From contig JAUVFR010000004.1 in the NCBI GenBank assembly GCA_030594205.1, positions 34,689 to 98,688 of the forward strand: DNA of 64,000 nt, given 5' to 3'. A program made the position numbers and the translations under genes. Under the pieces are notes generated by a model that was given only the letters and a program-made list of their open reading frames with translations, was not told where the DNA came from and ran no database searches. This document shows positions 33,392 through 40,533 of this stretch, piece by piece (the first letter of the stretch is position 1; the number at the start of each line of letters is the position of its first letter). The DNA is from Methanobacteriota archaeon (GTDB lineage: Archaea > Thermoplasmatota > Thermoplasmata > RBG-16-68-12 > JAJISG01).

Positions 33392-34429
33392 GTGGAACGG
33401 CCCGAATCCGGAGACGGGGGGACGAGGCTGGGGCCGATGCCGGTCGAAGGAGGGGTTCACCGGACGGAACCTGGGATGGGGGAAGCCGCCGGGCTACCGG
33501 GGACACACGTCACAATCGTGGGGCTTGGCGCCGTCGGAGCCATCGCCGCGGAGCAGTTGACGATGGGGGGCGTGGGCTGCTTAAGGCTTGTCGATAGGGA
33601 CCTTGTGGAACGGCGGAACTTGGAGCGGCCCTCGCTGTATGAGATGGCGAACATCGGAGCCCCTAAGGCGACCGCGGCGGAGGCGCGACTCCGGCCCGTG
33701 AATCCCGAGGTTCGAGTCGAGGCCCGGGTGAAGGACCTTCATGCAGGAACGGTCAGCGAGCTCGTAGCGAACACGGACATCGTCGTCGACGGGACGGACA
33801 ACCTGGCCACGCGGTACGTCCTCAACGAGGCGTGCATACAGCAGAGGATCCCGTTCCTTTACGGCGCGGCCAGTGACGCCCTAGGGATGGTGAGTCCCCT
33901 TTCGCCCCCGAGGACGCCTTGCTTCCGGTGTCTCCTGCCGCCCCCTTCCGACGTGGGCCGGGTCGAGCCTTGCGCGACGGGCGACGCGAGAGTCGCCCCT
34001 CGAGTCGGTCAGCTGCTCGCCTCGCACGCCCTCCACTTTCTTGAAGGCGGAACCCTCCATGGAGGACTCTACCTGGTGCGAGCGGAGGTATCGGAGGTCG
34101 AGCGGCTGGAGGTTTCTCCCCGTGCGGGTTGCCTCGCGTGCCAGCAGCGAGCGCAGGAATTCCTCGTCAGGCCAGAGGGGCCCACCGTCGTCCAACTCTG
34201 CGGGGGCAACGCCGTTTCGCTTGACCCCGGATGGAGAAGGACGATTCGGCTCGCCGATCTAGCTGCCCGGCTTGCCCCTTTCGGCCGGGTCCGTCTCACC
34301 CCGTACCTGGTCTCACTCGAAGTTCCGCCATACGATCTCTCCGTCTTTCCGGACGGCCGTGCGATTGTCCGGGGGGCCCGGTCCCCGCAGGCCGCGCAGG
34401 CCCTCTACCGGCGGTACGTGGGGCGGTAG
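33392..34429 (+). CDS. E1-like adenylyltransferase (ThiF/MoeB/UbaA family) with C-terminal extra domain
   Basis: E1-like enzymes adenylate the C-terminal glycine of ubiquitin-fold sulfur carriers. The Rossmann nucleotide site is VTIVGLGAVGAIAAEQL, followed by VDRDLVERRNLERPSLY, VDGTDNLATRYVLNEA and zinc cysteines in CFRCLLPP and GCLACQQ. A C-terminal domain of about 85 residues (from VVQLCGGNAVSL to LYRRYVGR) matches an extension seen in some archaeal and bacterial E1 homologues. The start is uncertain: GTG 33392 is used because a TATA box CCTATAAGG is at 33330-33338. It precedes the ThiI-like gene, and the two may act together in tRNA thiolation. Confidence 0.82.
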   Translation: MERPESGDGGTRLGPMPVEGGVHRTEPGMGEAAGLPGTHVTIVGLGAVGAIAAEQLTMGGVGCLRLVDRDLVERRNLERPSLYEMANIGAPKATAAEARLRPVNPEVRVEARVKDLHAGTVSELVANTDIVVDGTDNLATRYVLNEACIQQRIPFLYGAASDALGMVSPLSPPRTPCFRCLLPPPSDVGRVEPCATGDARVAPRVGQLLASHALHFLEGGTLHGGLYLVRAEVSEVERLEVSPRAGCLACQQRAQEFLVRPEGPTVVQLCGGNAVSLDPGWRRTIRLADLAARLAPFGRVRLTPYLVSLEVPPYDLSVFPDGRAIVRGARSPQAAQALYRRYVGR

Positions 34430-34471
34430 GCGACCCGCCAACCGTTATATGGCCCCATCGTGCTCAATGAG

Positions 34472-35125
34472 GTGATTACGGTGGCGAAGGGAACGCTCCT
34501 CCTGAGTGGCGGGATTGACAGTCCCGTTGCCGGTCATCTCATGGCGACGGAGGGCACGGACATCCTCGCGCTGCACTGCTCGCTCGAGCCTTTCACCGAC
34601 AACGCCCCTGAGGAGAAGTCTCGAAGAATTGCCGAAACGCTCGGGTTCTCCGCCTTCTACGTCGCCCACCTTGGGGATGCCTTAGCCGAGATCGCCCGGA
34701 AGGCCCGTCAACGCTACTACTTCGTCCTGTCCAAACGGCTGATGTTCCGGGTGGCCGAAGCGCTGGCGCACCGTCAGGCAGCGAAGTTTCTCATTACGGG
34801 AGAGAGCCTCGGTCAGGTGTCCAGCCAGACGCTTTGGAACCTTCGGGCCATCGAGGCCGCCGTGGATCTCCCGGTGTACCGACCCCTCATCGGCTGGGAC
34901 AAGATGGACATCGTGCGCGAAGCCGAGGCGATCGGCACGTACCCTATCTCGGTGGGTCCCGAAGTCTGCGACGTCCTAGGCCCCGCCCACCCTACGACCC
35001 GGGCCAAGCTGGAGGTCGTGGAGGCCGAAGAGACAAGGCTCCACTACGACGCGCTCCTCGAGGGCTCGCTGGCGACACTGAAGGAGGCGACCCTCGCCGC
35101 CCCTCCCGCGGCGCAAGCTAAATAG
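34472..35125 (+). CDS. Stand-alone ThiI catalytic (PP-loop) domain
   Basis: ThiI adenylates tRNA uridine-8 for 4-thiouridine formation. The 217-residue protein has the PP-loop LLLSGGIDSPVAGHLM, then ALHCSLEPFTD, RLMFRVAEALAHRQAAKFLITGESLGQVSSQT and the conserved LPVYRPLIGWDKMDIV, all of the ThiI core. The N-terminal ferredoxin-like and THUMP domains that bind tRNA are absent, and there is no C-terminal rhodanese. GTG 34472 was chosen because a TATA box GTTATAT (34443-34449) is about 26 nt upstream. THUMP function would have to come from another protein. Confidence 0.85.
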   Translation: MITVAKGTLLLSGGIDSPVAGHLMATEGTDILALHCSLEPFTDNAPEEKSRRIAETLGFSAFYVAHLGDALAEIARKARQRYYFVLSKRLMFRVAEALAHRQAAKFLITGESLGQVSSQTLWNLRAIEAAVDLPVYRPLIGWDKMDIVREAEAIGTYPISVGPEVCDVLGPAHPTTRAKLEVVEAEETRLHYDALLEGSLATLKEATLAAPPAAQAK

Positions 35126-35152
35126 ACGCCCGGCGATTGATGGTCGCTCCTT

Positions 35153-35434
35153 ATGAGCTATTTCATGATGCGACCGTGTCGAACCGCCGCGGCCTATGTG
35201 GCCACCCTCAGGAAACACCTCGTCCTGAACCTGGGGGAAGCTCGGGACGCCTTGGCCGAGAAGGGCTTTCACATCACGGACTGCGGGGTCCTGCTCCTGA
35301 TCCACGACGAGCCCGAGAGGACCCTCTACAAGACAGGCCGCATCCTGGTCAAGGGGGGCCAAGAACCCGACGCGCGACGGGCCGTGGAGGAGATTTACGA
35401 CCGATTGGAGATTACAGAGCGGTTGGCCGCGTAG
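35153..35434 (+). CDS. Small conserved-looking hypothetical protein
   Basis: The 93-residue protein reads MSYFMMRPCRTAAAYVATLR, then GEARDALAEKGFHITDCGVLLLIHDEPERTLYKTGRILVKG. Its alternating strand/helix pattern suggests a small alpha/beta fold. I do not recognise the family. It is tightly placed between the ThiI-like gene (27 nt) and nob1 (18 nt), with codon usage like its neighbours, so it is probably a true gene in the same transcript, perhaps linked to RNA processing. Confidence 0.6.
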   Translation: MSYFMMRPCRTAAAYVATLRKHLVLNLGEARDALAEKGFHITDCGVLLLIHDEPERTLYKTGRILVKGGQEPDARRAVEEIYDRLEITERLAA

Positions 35435-35452
35435 ATCCCGCCGGGGTGCCCT

Positions 35453-35920
35453 GTGAAGCTCGTTCTCGATACCTCCGCGATTCTCTCCGGCATGGACTTC
35501 GCGGGGGAGGTGTACGTTCCCTCTGGCGTCCTCCAAGAAGCGCGAAAGAGCGGCCTGGACCCGCGTCTGGAAGCGGTGCTGGAAACGAAAAGCCGAGTCT
35601 TTGAGCCACGCAACCGAGACTTGCGGGCTGTGTCCCAAGCGTCCCTCGAAACGGGGGACGACGCCAGCCTCTCGCAGACGGATCAGGAAGTCCTCGCCCT
35701 GGCCCTGCAGCTGGAAGCCGCGGTCGTGACCGATGACTACGCCATCCAGAACGTGGCCGCGCGATTGGGCCTCCGGTACCAGCCCGCCCTGCTCCCCGGG
35801 ATTCGCAGACGGGTGGATTGGTCCTTTCGCTGTCGGGGTTGCGGACGATACTGGCCCCAGACCTTGGAGGCGTGTCCTGTCTGTGGGGCCGAGGTGCGAC
35901 GGTACCGACGCCGTGCCTAG
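35453..35920 (+). CDS. nob1: rRNA maturation endonuclease Nob1 (PIN domain + zinc ribbon)
   Basis: Nob1 cuts pre-16S rRNA at its 3' end. The 155-residue protein has a PIN domain with catalytic acidic residues in KLVLDTSAIL (D6), SQTDQEVLALAL and VVTDDYAIQNVA. The C-terminal zinc ribbon is FRCRGCGRYW...CPVCGAE. Length and layout match archaeal Nob1. GTG start at 35453. The gene ends 4 nt inside the convergent prenyltransferase gene. With the Dim2-type KH protein and RIO kinase nearby, it forms a set of small-subunit maturation factors. Confidence 0.92.
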   Translation: MKLVLDTSAILSGMDFAGEVYVPSGVLQEARKSGLDPRLEAVLETKSRVFEPRNRDLRAVSQASLETGDDASLSQTDQEVLALALQLEAAVVTDDYAIQNVAARLGLRYQPALLPGIRRRVDWSFRCRGCGRYWPQTLEACPVCGAEVRRYRRRA

Positions 35921-36699
35921 TGCCCGAACCGACGTCGGCGCATCTGGTAGGAACGGATCGCCCGGAGGAAATCGATTTTCCGAAAGCCGGGCCAGAAGAC
36001 GTCGACAAAGTACAGTTCGCTGTACGCGAGCTGCCACAATAGGAAGTTGCTGATGCGTGTCTCCCCCGATGTGCGCAGGATCAGATCGGGGTCGGGGAGG
36101 TCCCCCGTGTAAAGCCGCTTGGCGAACACGTCCTCGTCGATCTCGTCCAGAGAGATGCGCCCCTCCATGGCGTCCTCCACCAGGCCTCGTATCGCGTCGA
36201 GGATCTCCTCACGCCCGCCGTAGGCGACGGCGAGATTGAACAGATAGGAATCGTAGTCGGCCGTTCGCTCCTCCACGTATCGGATCGCGTCCTGAACCTC
36301 CGACGGAAGGCGTTCGGTCTGGCCGAGAACGCGGATGCGTATCCGATTCTCGTGGACCCGTTTGTCGTCACCGGCCCGACGGAAATTCTTCGCGAAGAGG
36401 CTCATCAGATCATCGAGTTCCCCATCGTCCCGGTTCAGGTTCTCCGTGGAGAAGGCATAGACCGTTAGGATGCGGATATCCAGGTCCATGCACCACTCCA
36501 AGACCTCCTCCAGCTTCTCCCGTCCTCGATCGTGGCCGTCCGCGGAACTCAGACCCACCTCCTCCGCGAACCGGCGGTTCCCATCCATGATGATGGCGAG
36601 GTGATGGGGCACGGGGGCTTCGAGGACCTCCCGCATGAGCTTCTTCTCGTAGGCTTGGTAGGCCGCCTCTGAGATAACCCGGGCAATCTCTGCCGCCAT
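35917..36699 (-). CDS. uppS: cis-Prenyltransferase (undecaprenyl/dolichyl diphosphate synthase, UppS)
   Basis: This enzyme condenses isopentenyl diphosphate units into the long lipid carrier used for protein glycosylation. The 260-residue protein has the first family motif HLAIIMDGNRRFAEEVG (with catalytic aspartate), TVYAFSTENLNRD, FNLAVAYGGREEI and the substrate-binding RTSGETRISNFLLWQLAYSELYF. All catalytic residues of the family are visible. It overlaps nob1 tail to tail by 4 nt. Confidence 0.95.
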   Translation of the reverse strand: MAAEIARVISEAAYQAYEKKLMREVLEAPVPHHLAIIMDGNRRFAEEVGLSSADGHDRGREKLEEVLEWCMDLDIRILTVYAFSTENLNRDDGELDDLMSLFAKNFRRAGDDKRVHENRIRIRVLGQTERLPSEVQDAIRYVEERTADYDSYLFNLAVAYGGREEILDAIRGLVEDAMEGRISLDEIDEDVFAKRLYTGDLPDPDLILRTSGETRISNFLLWQLAYSELYFVDVFWPGFRKIDFLRAIRSYQMRRRRFGH

Positions 36700-36729
36700 G
36701 GCCGTTACGTTGAAGCCATGGGTCGGACT

Positions 36730-37071
36730 TTAGCTTTGCGATTTCAGCCCGTGCGTCTCGCCGGGCGCCAAGACGACGACCTCACTGCGGGTCTTCTCGG
36801 ATACAGACGCACGGATTGCCTGCGGGTCTTGCTCGATCGCGGCGAAGGTGTTGTAGTGCATGGGGCTGACCCGATGGACCGCGAGAAGTTCCGTTGCCTT
36901 GGTGGCCTCCCGGAGGCCGACCACCGAGATCTCGCAGATGGCCACCAGAGGGACGTCTAGTCGCGAGGCGATGGCGTCTCCGAAGTGATCCCCGTGAGCG
37001 TGGGTCAGAAACGTAGTGGTATGCGTATCACCATAGGGTGCCGGTTTACGCCTAGAGTTTCGCCACGGCAT
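36730..37071 (-). pseudogene. Remnant of a UPF0173 metallo-beta-lactamase-fold hydrolase
   Basis: The residual protein begins just before the metal motif LTHAHGDHFGDAIA, skips the middle of the fold, and resumes at EATKATELLAVHRVSPMHYNTFAAIEQDP, the conserved C-terminal block of UPF0173 proteins, ending LAPGETHGL. The normal N-terminal 60 or so residues and an internal stretch of perhaps 80-90 residues are missing. The 5' end overlaps the neighbouring MBL gene. This is a deletion-scarred pseudogene and is unlikely to bind two metals. Confidence 0.75.
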
Positions 37072-37681
37072 CCTTTAGCCGATTCGAGGCCCCGGAAGCC
37101 ATTGCCGCCCCGTGACCCACGATGAGTGCCTCGAAGGAGAACCCTGTCAACTTCCTCAAGGAATCTCTGTGCTGAGCAGGGTCGATGTTGTAGGTGTCGT
37201 CCATCGGTGCGATGAGCCCGTCATCGAGGACTCGCATGCTGTCTCCGGCGATGAGAAGGTCGTGGGCCTCGTCGAGCAAGGCAATGCTTCCCGGTGTATG
37301 ACCAGGGGTGTGAATGACGGTAAGCTCCTGATAGCGGTCTCCATCCTCTAGGGGCACGTCCACTTCGACAGGTGCGTGGGCGAGGTCCCAATCGAAATAG
37401 GGCTTGCGCTTCGAGATGAATTCCGCCTCAATCTGATGGGCCGCAACCTCTGCGTCGGAGGCATCCTTCAGCGCCGCGAGGCCTGCCACGTGGTCCGGGT
37501 GAACGTGACTGATGAGGATGCTCGCGATATCCGTCGGCTTGAATCCCGTCTTCTTCAGGTAGGCGAGAACGTCCGTCGCCTGCGCGTCATCCGTCGTGTC
37601 GACCAGGATGAGCCGGTCCTCTGTCAGTAGCGCGGAGTTGGCCATGCTCTCGATGACGTGAACTCCCTTTAACAGCTCCAT
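37052..37681 (-). CDS. Metallo-beta-lactamase-fold hydrolase
   Basis: The 209-residue protein has the full binuclear metal site: H-x-H-x-D-H in ISHVHPDHVAGL, IHTPGHTPGSIAL, LLIAGDSMRV and a final VGHG histidine. The size and order resemble glyoxalase II-like and generic MBL hydrolases of archaea. Its true substrate is unknown. The start ATG 37681 is followed by a typical first strand (LLKGVHVIESMANSALLTEDRLILVDT). Its 3' end overlaps the UPF0173 remnant by 20 nt, consistent with deletion fusing formerly separate genes. Confidence 0.88.
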   Translation of the reverse strand: MELLKGVHVIESMANSALLTEDRLILVDTTDDAQATDVLAYLKKTGFKPTDIASILISHVHPDHVAGLAALKDASDAEVAAHQIEAEFISKRKPYFDWDLAHAPVEVDVPLEDGDRYQELTVIHTPGHTPGSIALLDEAHDLLIAGDSMRVLDDGLIAPMDDTYNIDPAQHRDSLRKLTGFSFEALIVGHGAAMASGASNRLKDAVAKL

Positions 37682-38017
37682 GCAGACCCCCGCTTACGAT
37701 GGGTCCCGGACAATTAAGGCCTTCGCCCCGCCCCCGCTCCACAACATGTGCTGAGAACTCCTTGATGTAATTGAGTTCCACCATCGGCAGGTCTGAGTGG
37801 GCGGAATCTTGGCCTAGGTAGATGACTGCGGACGCGACGTTGGCCGCTGAGTATGTTGCGAATTTGTTGATTATGGGGATACAACAAGGTGACGCCGAAG
37901 CGCGCGCCGAACCCTTATCCTAACCCGTGTAGTATCCTGATCGAGTCGCGGATGGGAGACTGGCCTCATAACGCTTTAATAAAGTTCGCCCCAATATGAA
38001 ACCCTGGAAACATCGTC
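37682..38017 (+). other. Intergenic region with the promoter of the TPD-nuclease gene
   Basis: No gene is supported in these 336 bases. A strong A/T box TTTAATAAAG at 37974-37983 is probably the promoter for the gene at 38018. The middle part (37790-37900) is locally A/T-richer. A minus-strand start MVELNYIKEFSAHVV near 37784 resembles a LysR N-terminus for only a few residues before becoming low-complexity, so it was not called. Confidence 0.5.
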
Positions 38018-38764
38018 ATGGACCACCAGACCTACAAGGATCTCTACAGGAGCCTGGTGACGCGCCGGGATCTGGAGCGGCTGATCCGGACATCCCCGTA
38101 CGACGAGGAACTTCTCACGGTCATTTACACGCACCAGGTCGTGCGAGATGCGACGAAGCGATTTTACAAGGTGAAGCGCCAGAGCCGACGCCTGCGCCAT
38201 CAGTGGAAGCAGGGTACCTCCTTCGTGGAACTCGCCCGTCGGCGGAACTTCCCGCCCATTCTCTTGGCCCTCCTTGTGATGGGGGAGGAGGGCATCTCCC
38301 GCAAGCGGTTCTGGAAGATGGTCAAGGACCTGGACAGCGTGGAGGACGATCGTCTGCGGAGAGAACTGCAGAGGGCGAGCGAAGAAGATCTCATCTACTC
38401 CCCTGCAGGAACGGAGCGTCAGTATCAACGCGGGGCTTGGGGCGAGGCCCGTCTGTGGGAGTGGCTGGAAGCCCGGGACATCCCGTTCCAGAAGGAGGCG
38501 GACCTCCGGAGCCGCTACCAGAAGACCCCCGACGCCCTGCTGCAGGAGCCCCTCGATTTCGACGGCCGTTCGGTCCAATGGATGGAGAGCAAGGCCAGTT
38601 TCGGCGACCCCTACGAAATCAGACGCCACGTGCGCCGGCAGCTTAGCCCGTACGTGGACCTCTTCGGCGAAGGTGTGGTCGTCTACTGGTTCGGGTTCGT
38701 GCACGACGTGGAACTCCGACTTCCGGACGGTGTCCTCATTACGGACGAGCGTCCGTTCTCGTAG
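38018..38764 (+). CDS. TPD-domain nuclease-like protein (C15orf41/CDIN1 homologue)
   Basis: The 248-residue protein has an N-terminal helical region with two helix-turn-helix-like segments (DLERLIRTSPYDEELLTVIYTHQVVRDATKRFYKVKRQS; TSFVELARRRNFPPILLALLVM). A restriction-endonuclease-like C-terminal domain follows, containing GAWGEARLWEWLEARDIPFQKEADLRSRYQKTPDALLQEP and WMESKASFGD. The T-P-D and E-x-K elements are the marks of the archaeo-eukaryotic family of human CDIN1, mutated in a congenital anaemia (family knowledge). Molecular role unknown; likely a nuclease or nucleic-acid binder. Confidence 0.75.
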   Translation: MDHQTYKDLYRSLVTRRDLERLIRTSPYDEELLTVIYTHQVVRDATKRFYKVKRQSRRLRHQWKQGTSFVELARRRNFPPILLALLVMGEEGISRKRFWKMVKDLDSVEDDRLRRELQRASEEDLIYSPAGTERQYQRGAWGEARLWEWLEARDIPFQKEADLRSRYQKTPDALLQEPLDFDGRSVQWMESKASFGDPYEIRRHVRRQLSPYVDLFGEGVVVYWFGFVHDVELRLPDGVLITDERPFS

Positions 38765-38840
38765 GTTCCTCCGGGGGGGTCCTCGATGAGGCGTTGTCTC
38801 GTCGGTACAGACTGGCCAATGCTGAAATACGTGGTCTCGC

Positions 38841-39167
38841 ATGCTGCAACCCTTGGCAAAGGAAGAAGAGGGCAGGCACATTCGTAGTCGCCTCCCGAAC
38901 AAGAGGAAGGGAGAGATGTTCGGGATTGCGGACCAGCTCTTGGGCGCCTCCCACATCAGGGTCGCGTCCGCCGACGGGGTGTCCCGCCTCGCCCGGATCC
39001 CAGGCAAGTTGCGCAGACGAATGTGGATTCGGGAGGGCGACCTGGTCATCGTGAAGCCCTGGGACTTCCAGCCCTCGAAGGCCGACATCGTCTATCGCTA
39101 CCTGAGGACGGAGGCGACCTACCTCAGCCGGAAGGGCGTCATCCCCGAGAGCGTGGACATCTTCTGA
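38841..39167 (+). CDS. Translation initiation factor aIF1A
   Basis: aIF1A binds the A-site of the small ribosomal subunit during initiation. The 108-residue protein has the OB-fold core MFGIADQLLGASHIRVASADGVSRLARIPGKLRRRMWIREGDLVIVKPW and the preceding RSRLPNKRKGE basic segment, exactly as in archaeal aIF1A. It starts the cluster aIF1A-RIO kinase-Dim2 KH protein, a conserved archaeal arrangement. The gene is 77 nt downstream of the TPD gene. Confidence 0.92.
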   Translation: MLQPLAKEEEGRHIRSRLPNKRKGEMFGIADQLLGASHIRVASADGVSRLARIPGKLRRRMWIREGDLVIVKPWDFQPSKADIVYRYLRTEATYLSRKGVIPESVDIF

Positions 39168-39184
39168 CGGACGACGGTCGGAGC

Positions 39185-39940
39185 ATGGAGGCTACACTCC
39201 GGCGCCTCGAGACCCAGGTGGAGGCCTGGCGGAAGCGGGTCAAGGACGCGAACGAGCGCAAGACCTACGACGAGGTCTTCGACCACGCGACCCTCCGCGT
39301 CCTCCAGCGCCTCATCAGTCATGGCGTTATTGACACCCTGGATTACCCCGTGGCCACCGGGAAGGAGGGCAATGTCTTCCGGGCGACGAGTCGGCACGGA
39401 GGTCGGGCAGTCAAGATCTACCGGATCTCCACCTCCACTTTCCGGTCCCTCGCCCGGTACATCAGAGGAGACCCGAGGTTCCTTCGGGTTGGGGGGAGCC
39501 GGCGTAAGCTCATCTTCGCTTGGGCCACCAAGGAGTTCAGGAACCTGACTCGCATGCGGCAGTTCCACGTTCGGGTCCCGCCTCCGCTCGTCGTTCGGGA
39601 CAACGTCCTGGTCATGGGTTACCTCGGGAGCAAAGCCCGTCCCGCTCCCGAGCTGCGTCACGTGCGGGTCGACGACCCGGAGCGCCTTCTCCACCTCCTC
39701 CTCCTGGACCTGAAACGGCTGCACCGAGCGGGCCTCGTGCACGGCGACTTGAGCGAGTACAACCTCCTCCTCTGGCGGGGCCTGCCCTACATCATCGACG
39801 TGGGCCAGGCGGTTCCGCTGGCGCATCCGCGGGCCGAGGAGTGGTTCCTCCGGGACATGCGGAACCTCGCGCGCTATCTGCGGACCCTCGGCCTGGACAT
39901 CGACGAAGAAGAGCTGGGTCGTAGGGCCCGGGGTGGTTAG
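39185..39940 (+). CDS. RIO-type serine kinase (Rio1-like)
   Basis: RIO kinases/ATPases act in late small-subunit assembly. The 251-residue protein has the RIO N-terminus ERKTYDEVFDHATLRVLQRLISHGVIDTLDYPVATGKEGNVFRA (ATP loop GKEGNVF), an AVKIYRI lysine strand, the catalytic HGDLSEYNLLL and the metal-binding IIDVGQAVPL. These are the Rio1 variants of the kinase motifs. The frame is open upstream but ATG 39185, 17 nt after the aIF1A stop, gives the normal archaeal length. It overlaps the KH gene by 8 nt. Confidence 0.93.
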   Translation: MEATLRRLETQVEAWRKRVKDANERKTYDEVFDHATLRVLQRLISHGVIDTLDYPVATGKEGNVFRATSRHGGRAVKIYRISTSTFRSLARYIRGDPRFLRVGGSRRKLIFAWATKEFRNLTRMRQFHVRVPPPLVVRDNVLVMGYLGSKARPAPELRHVRVDDPERLLHLLLLDLKRLHRAGLVHGDLSEYNLLLWRGLPYIIDVGQAVPLAHPRAEEWFLRDMRNLARYLRTLGLDIDEEELGRRARGG

Positions 39941-40478
39941 GTTGCTGTACACACGCATTCCCATGGACCGGCTCGGCGTTCTGATCGGGCCCGAGGGCCG
40001 GACGAAGAAGGCCCTGGAGGAGATGACCGGCGTTCACCTCGACGTCGACTCCAAGACGGGGGAGGTGACCATCGACGAGTCGCGGAGCGACGATCCCTCC
40101 CTGGGGCTCCGGGTCAAGGACGCTGTGACCGCCATCGCCCGAGGCTTCTCGGAGGCGCGGGCCCTCCGACTCCTGGAGGACGAGACCTACCTCCGTATCT
40201 ACTCCGTGAAAGACTATGCCGACATGCGGCCTCGACGGCTTCAGCTCAAGGGACGGGTCATCGGCGCCAAGGGGAAGACCCGTTCCCTCATCGAGGAGCT
40301 GTCGGGTGCGTACGTATCGGTCTATGGCCTAACTATCTCCGTCATCGGTCGAACCTTTCCCCTGGATGTGGCCTGCCGAGCCGTAGAGATGCTCCTCCGT
40401 GGCAGCGAGCACGCGGCGGTCTATCGCTATCTGGAGCGCATGCGGGCGGCCCTCCGGGAAGAGGAGAAGGCCTTCTAG
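39933..40478 (+). CDS. Dim2/Pno1-like KH-domain RNA-binding protein
   Basis: The 181-residue protein holds two KH domains, the first starting TRIPMDRLGVLIGPEGRTKKALEEMTGVHLDVD, the second with GRVIGAKGKTRSLIEELSGAYVSVYGLTISVIG. This is the archaeal homologue of Dim2/Pno1, a partner of Nob1 in 16S rRNA 3'-end processing. It starts at GTG 39933 inside the end of the RIO kinase gene, so the two are translationally coupled. Confidence 0.92.
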   Translation: MVRLLYTRIPMDRLGVLIGPEGRTKKALEEMTGVHLDVDSKTGEVTIDESRSDDPSLGLRVKDAVTAIARGFSEARALRLLEDETYLRIYSVKDYADMRPRRLQLKGRVIGAKGKTRSLIEELSGAYVSVYGLTISVIGRTFPLDVACRAVEMLLRGSEHAAVYRYLERMRAALREEEKAF

Positions 40479-40533
40479 GGTCGGCCAAGCCTTTTTACCG
40501 CCTCCCTCCATCGGCTTTCGGCCCGGGGTGGCC

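Noticed and set aside
37587-37784. Minus-strand frame beginning MVELNYIKEF, like a LysR N-terminus
   Set aside because: Similarity covers about ten residues, then low-complexity sequence follows; no helix-turn-helix.
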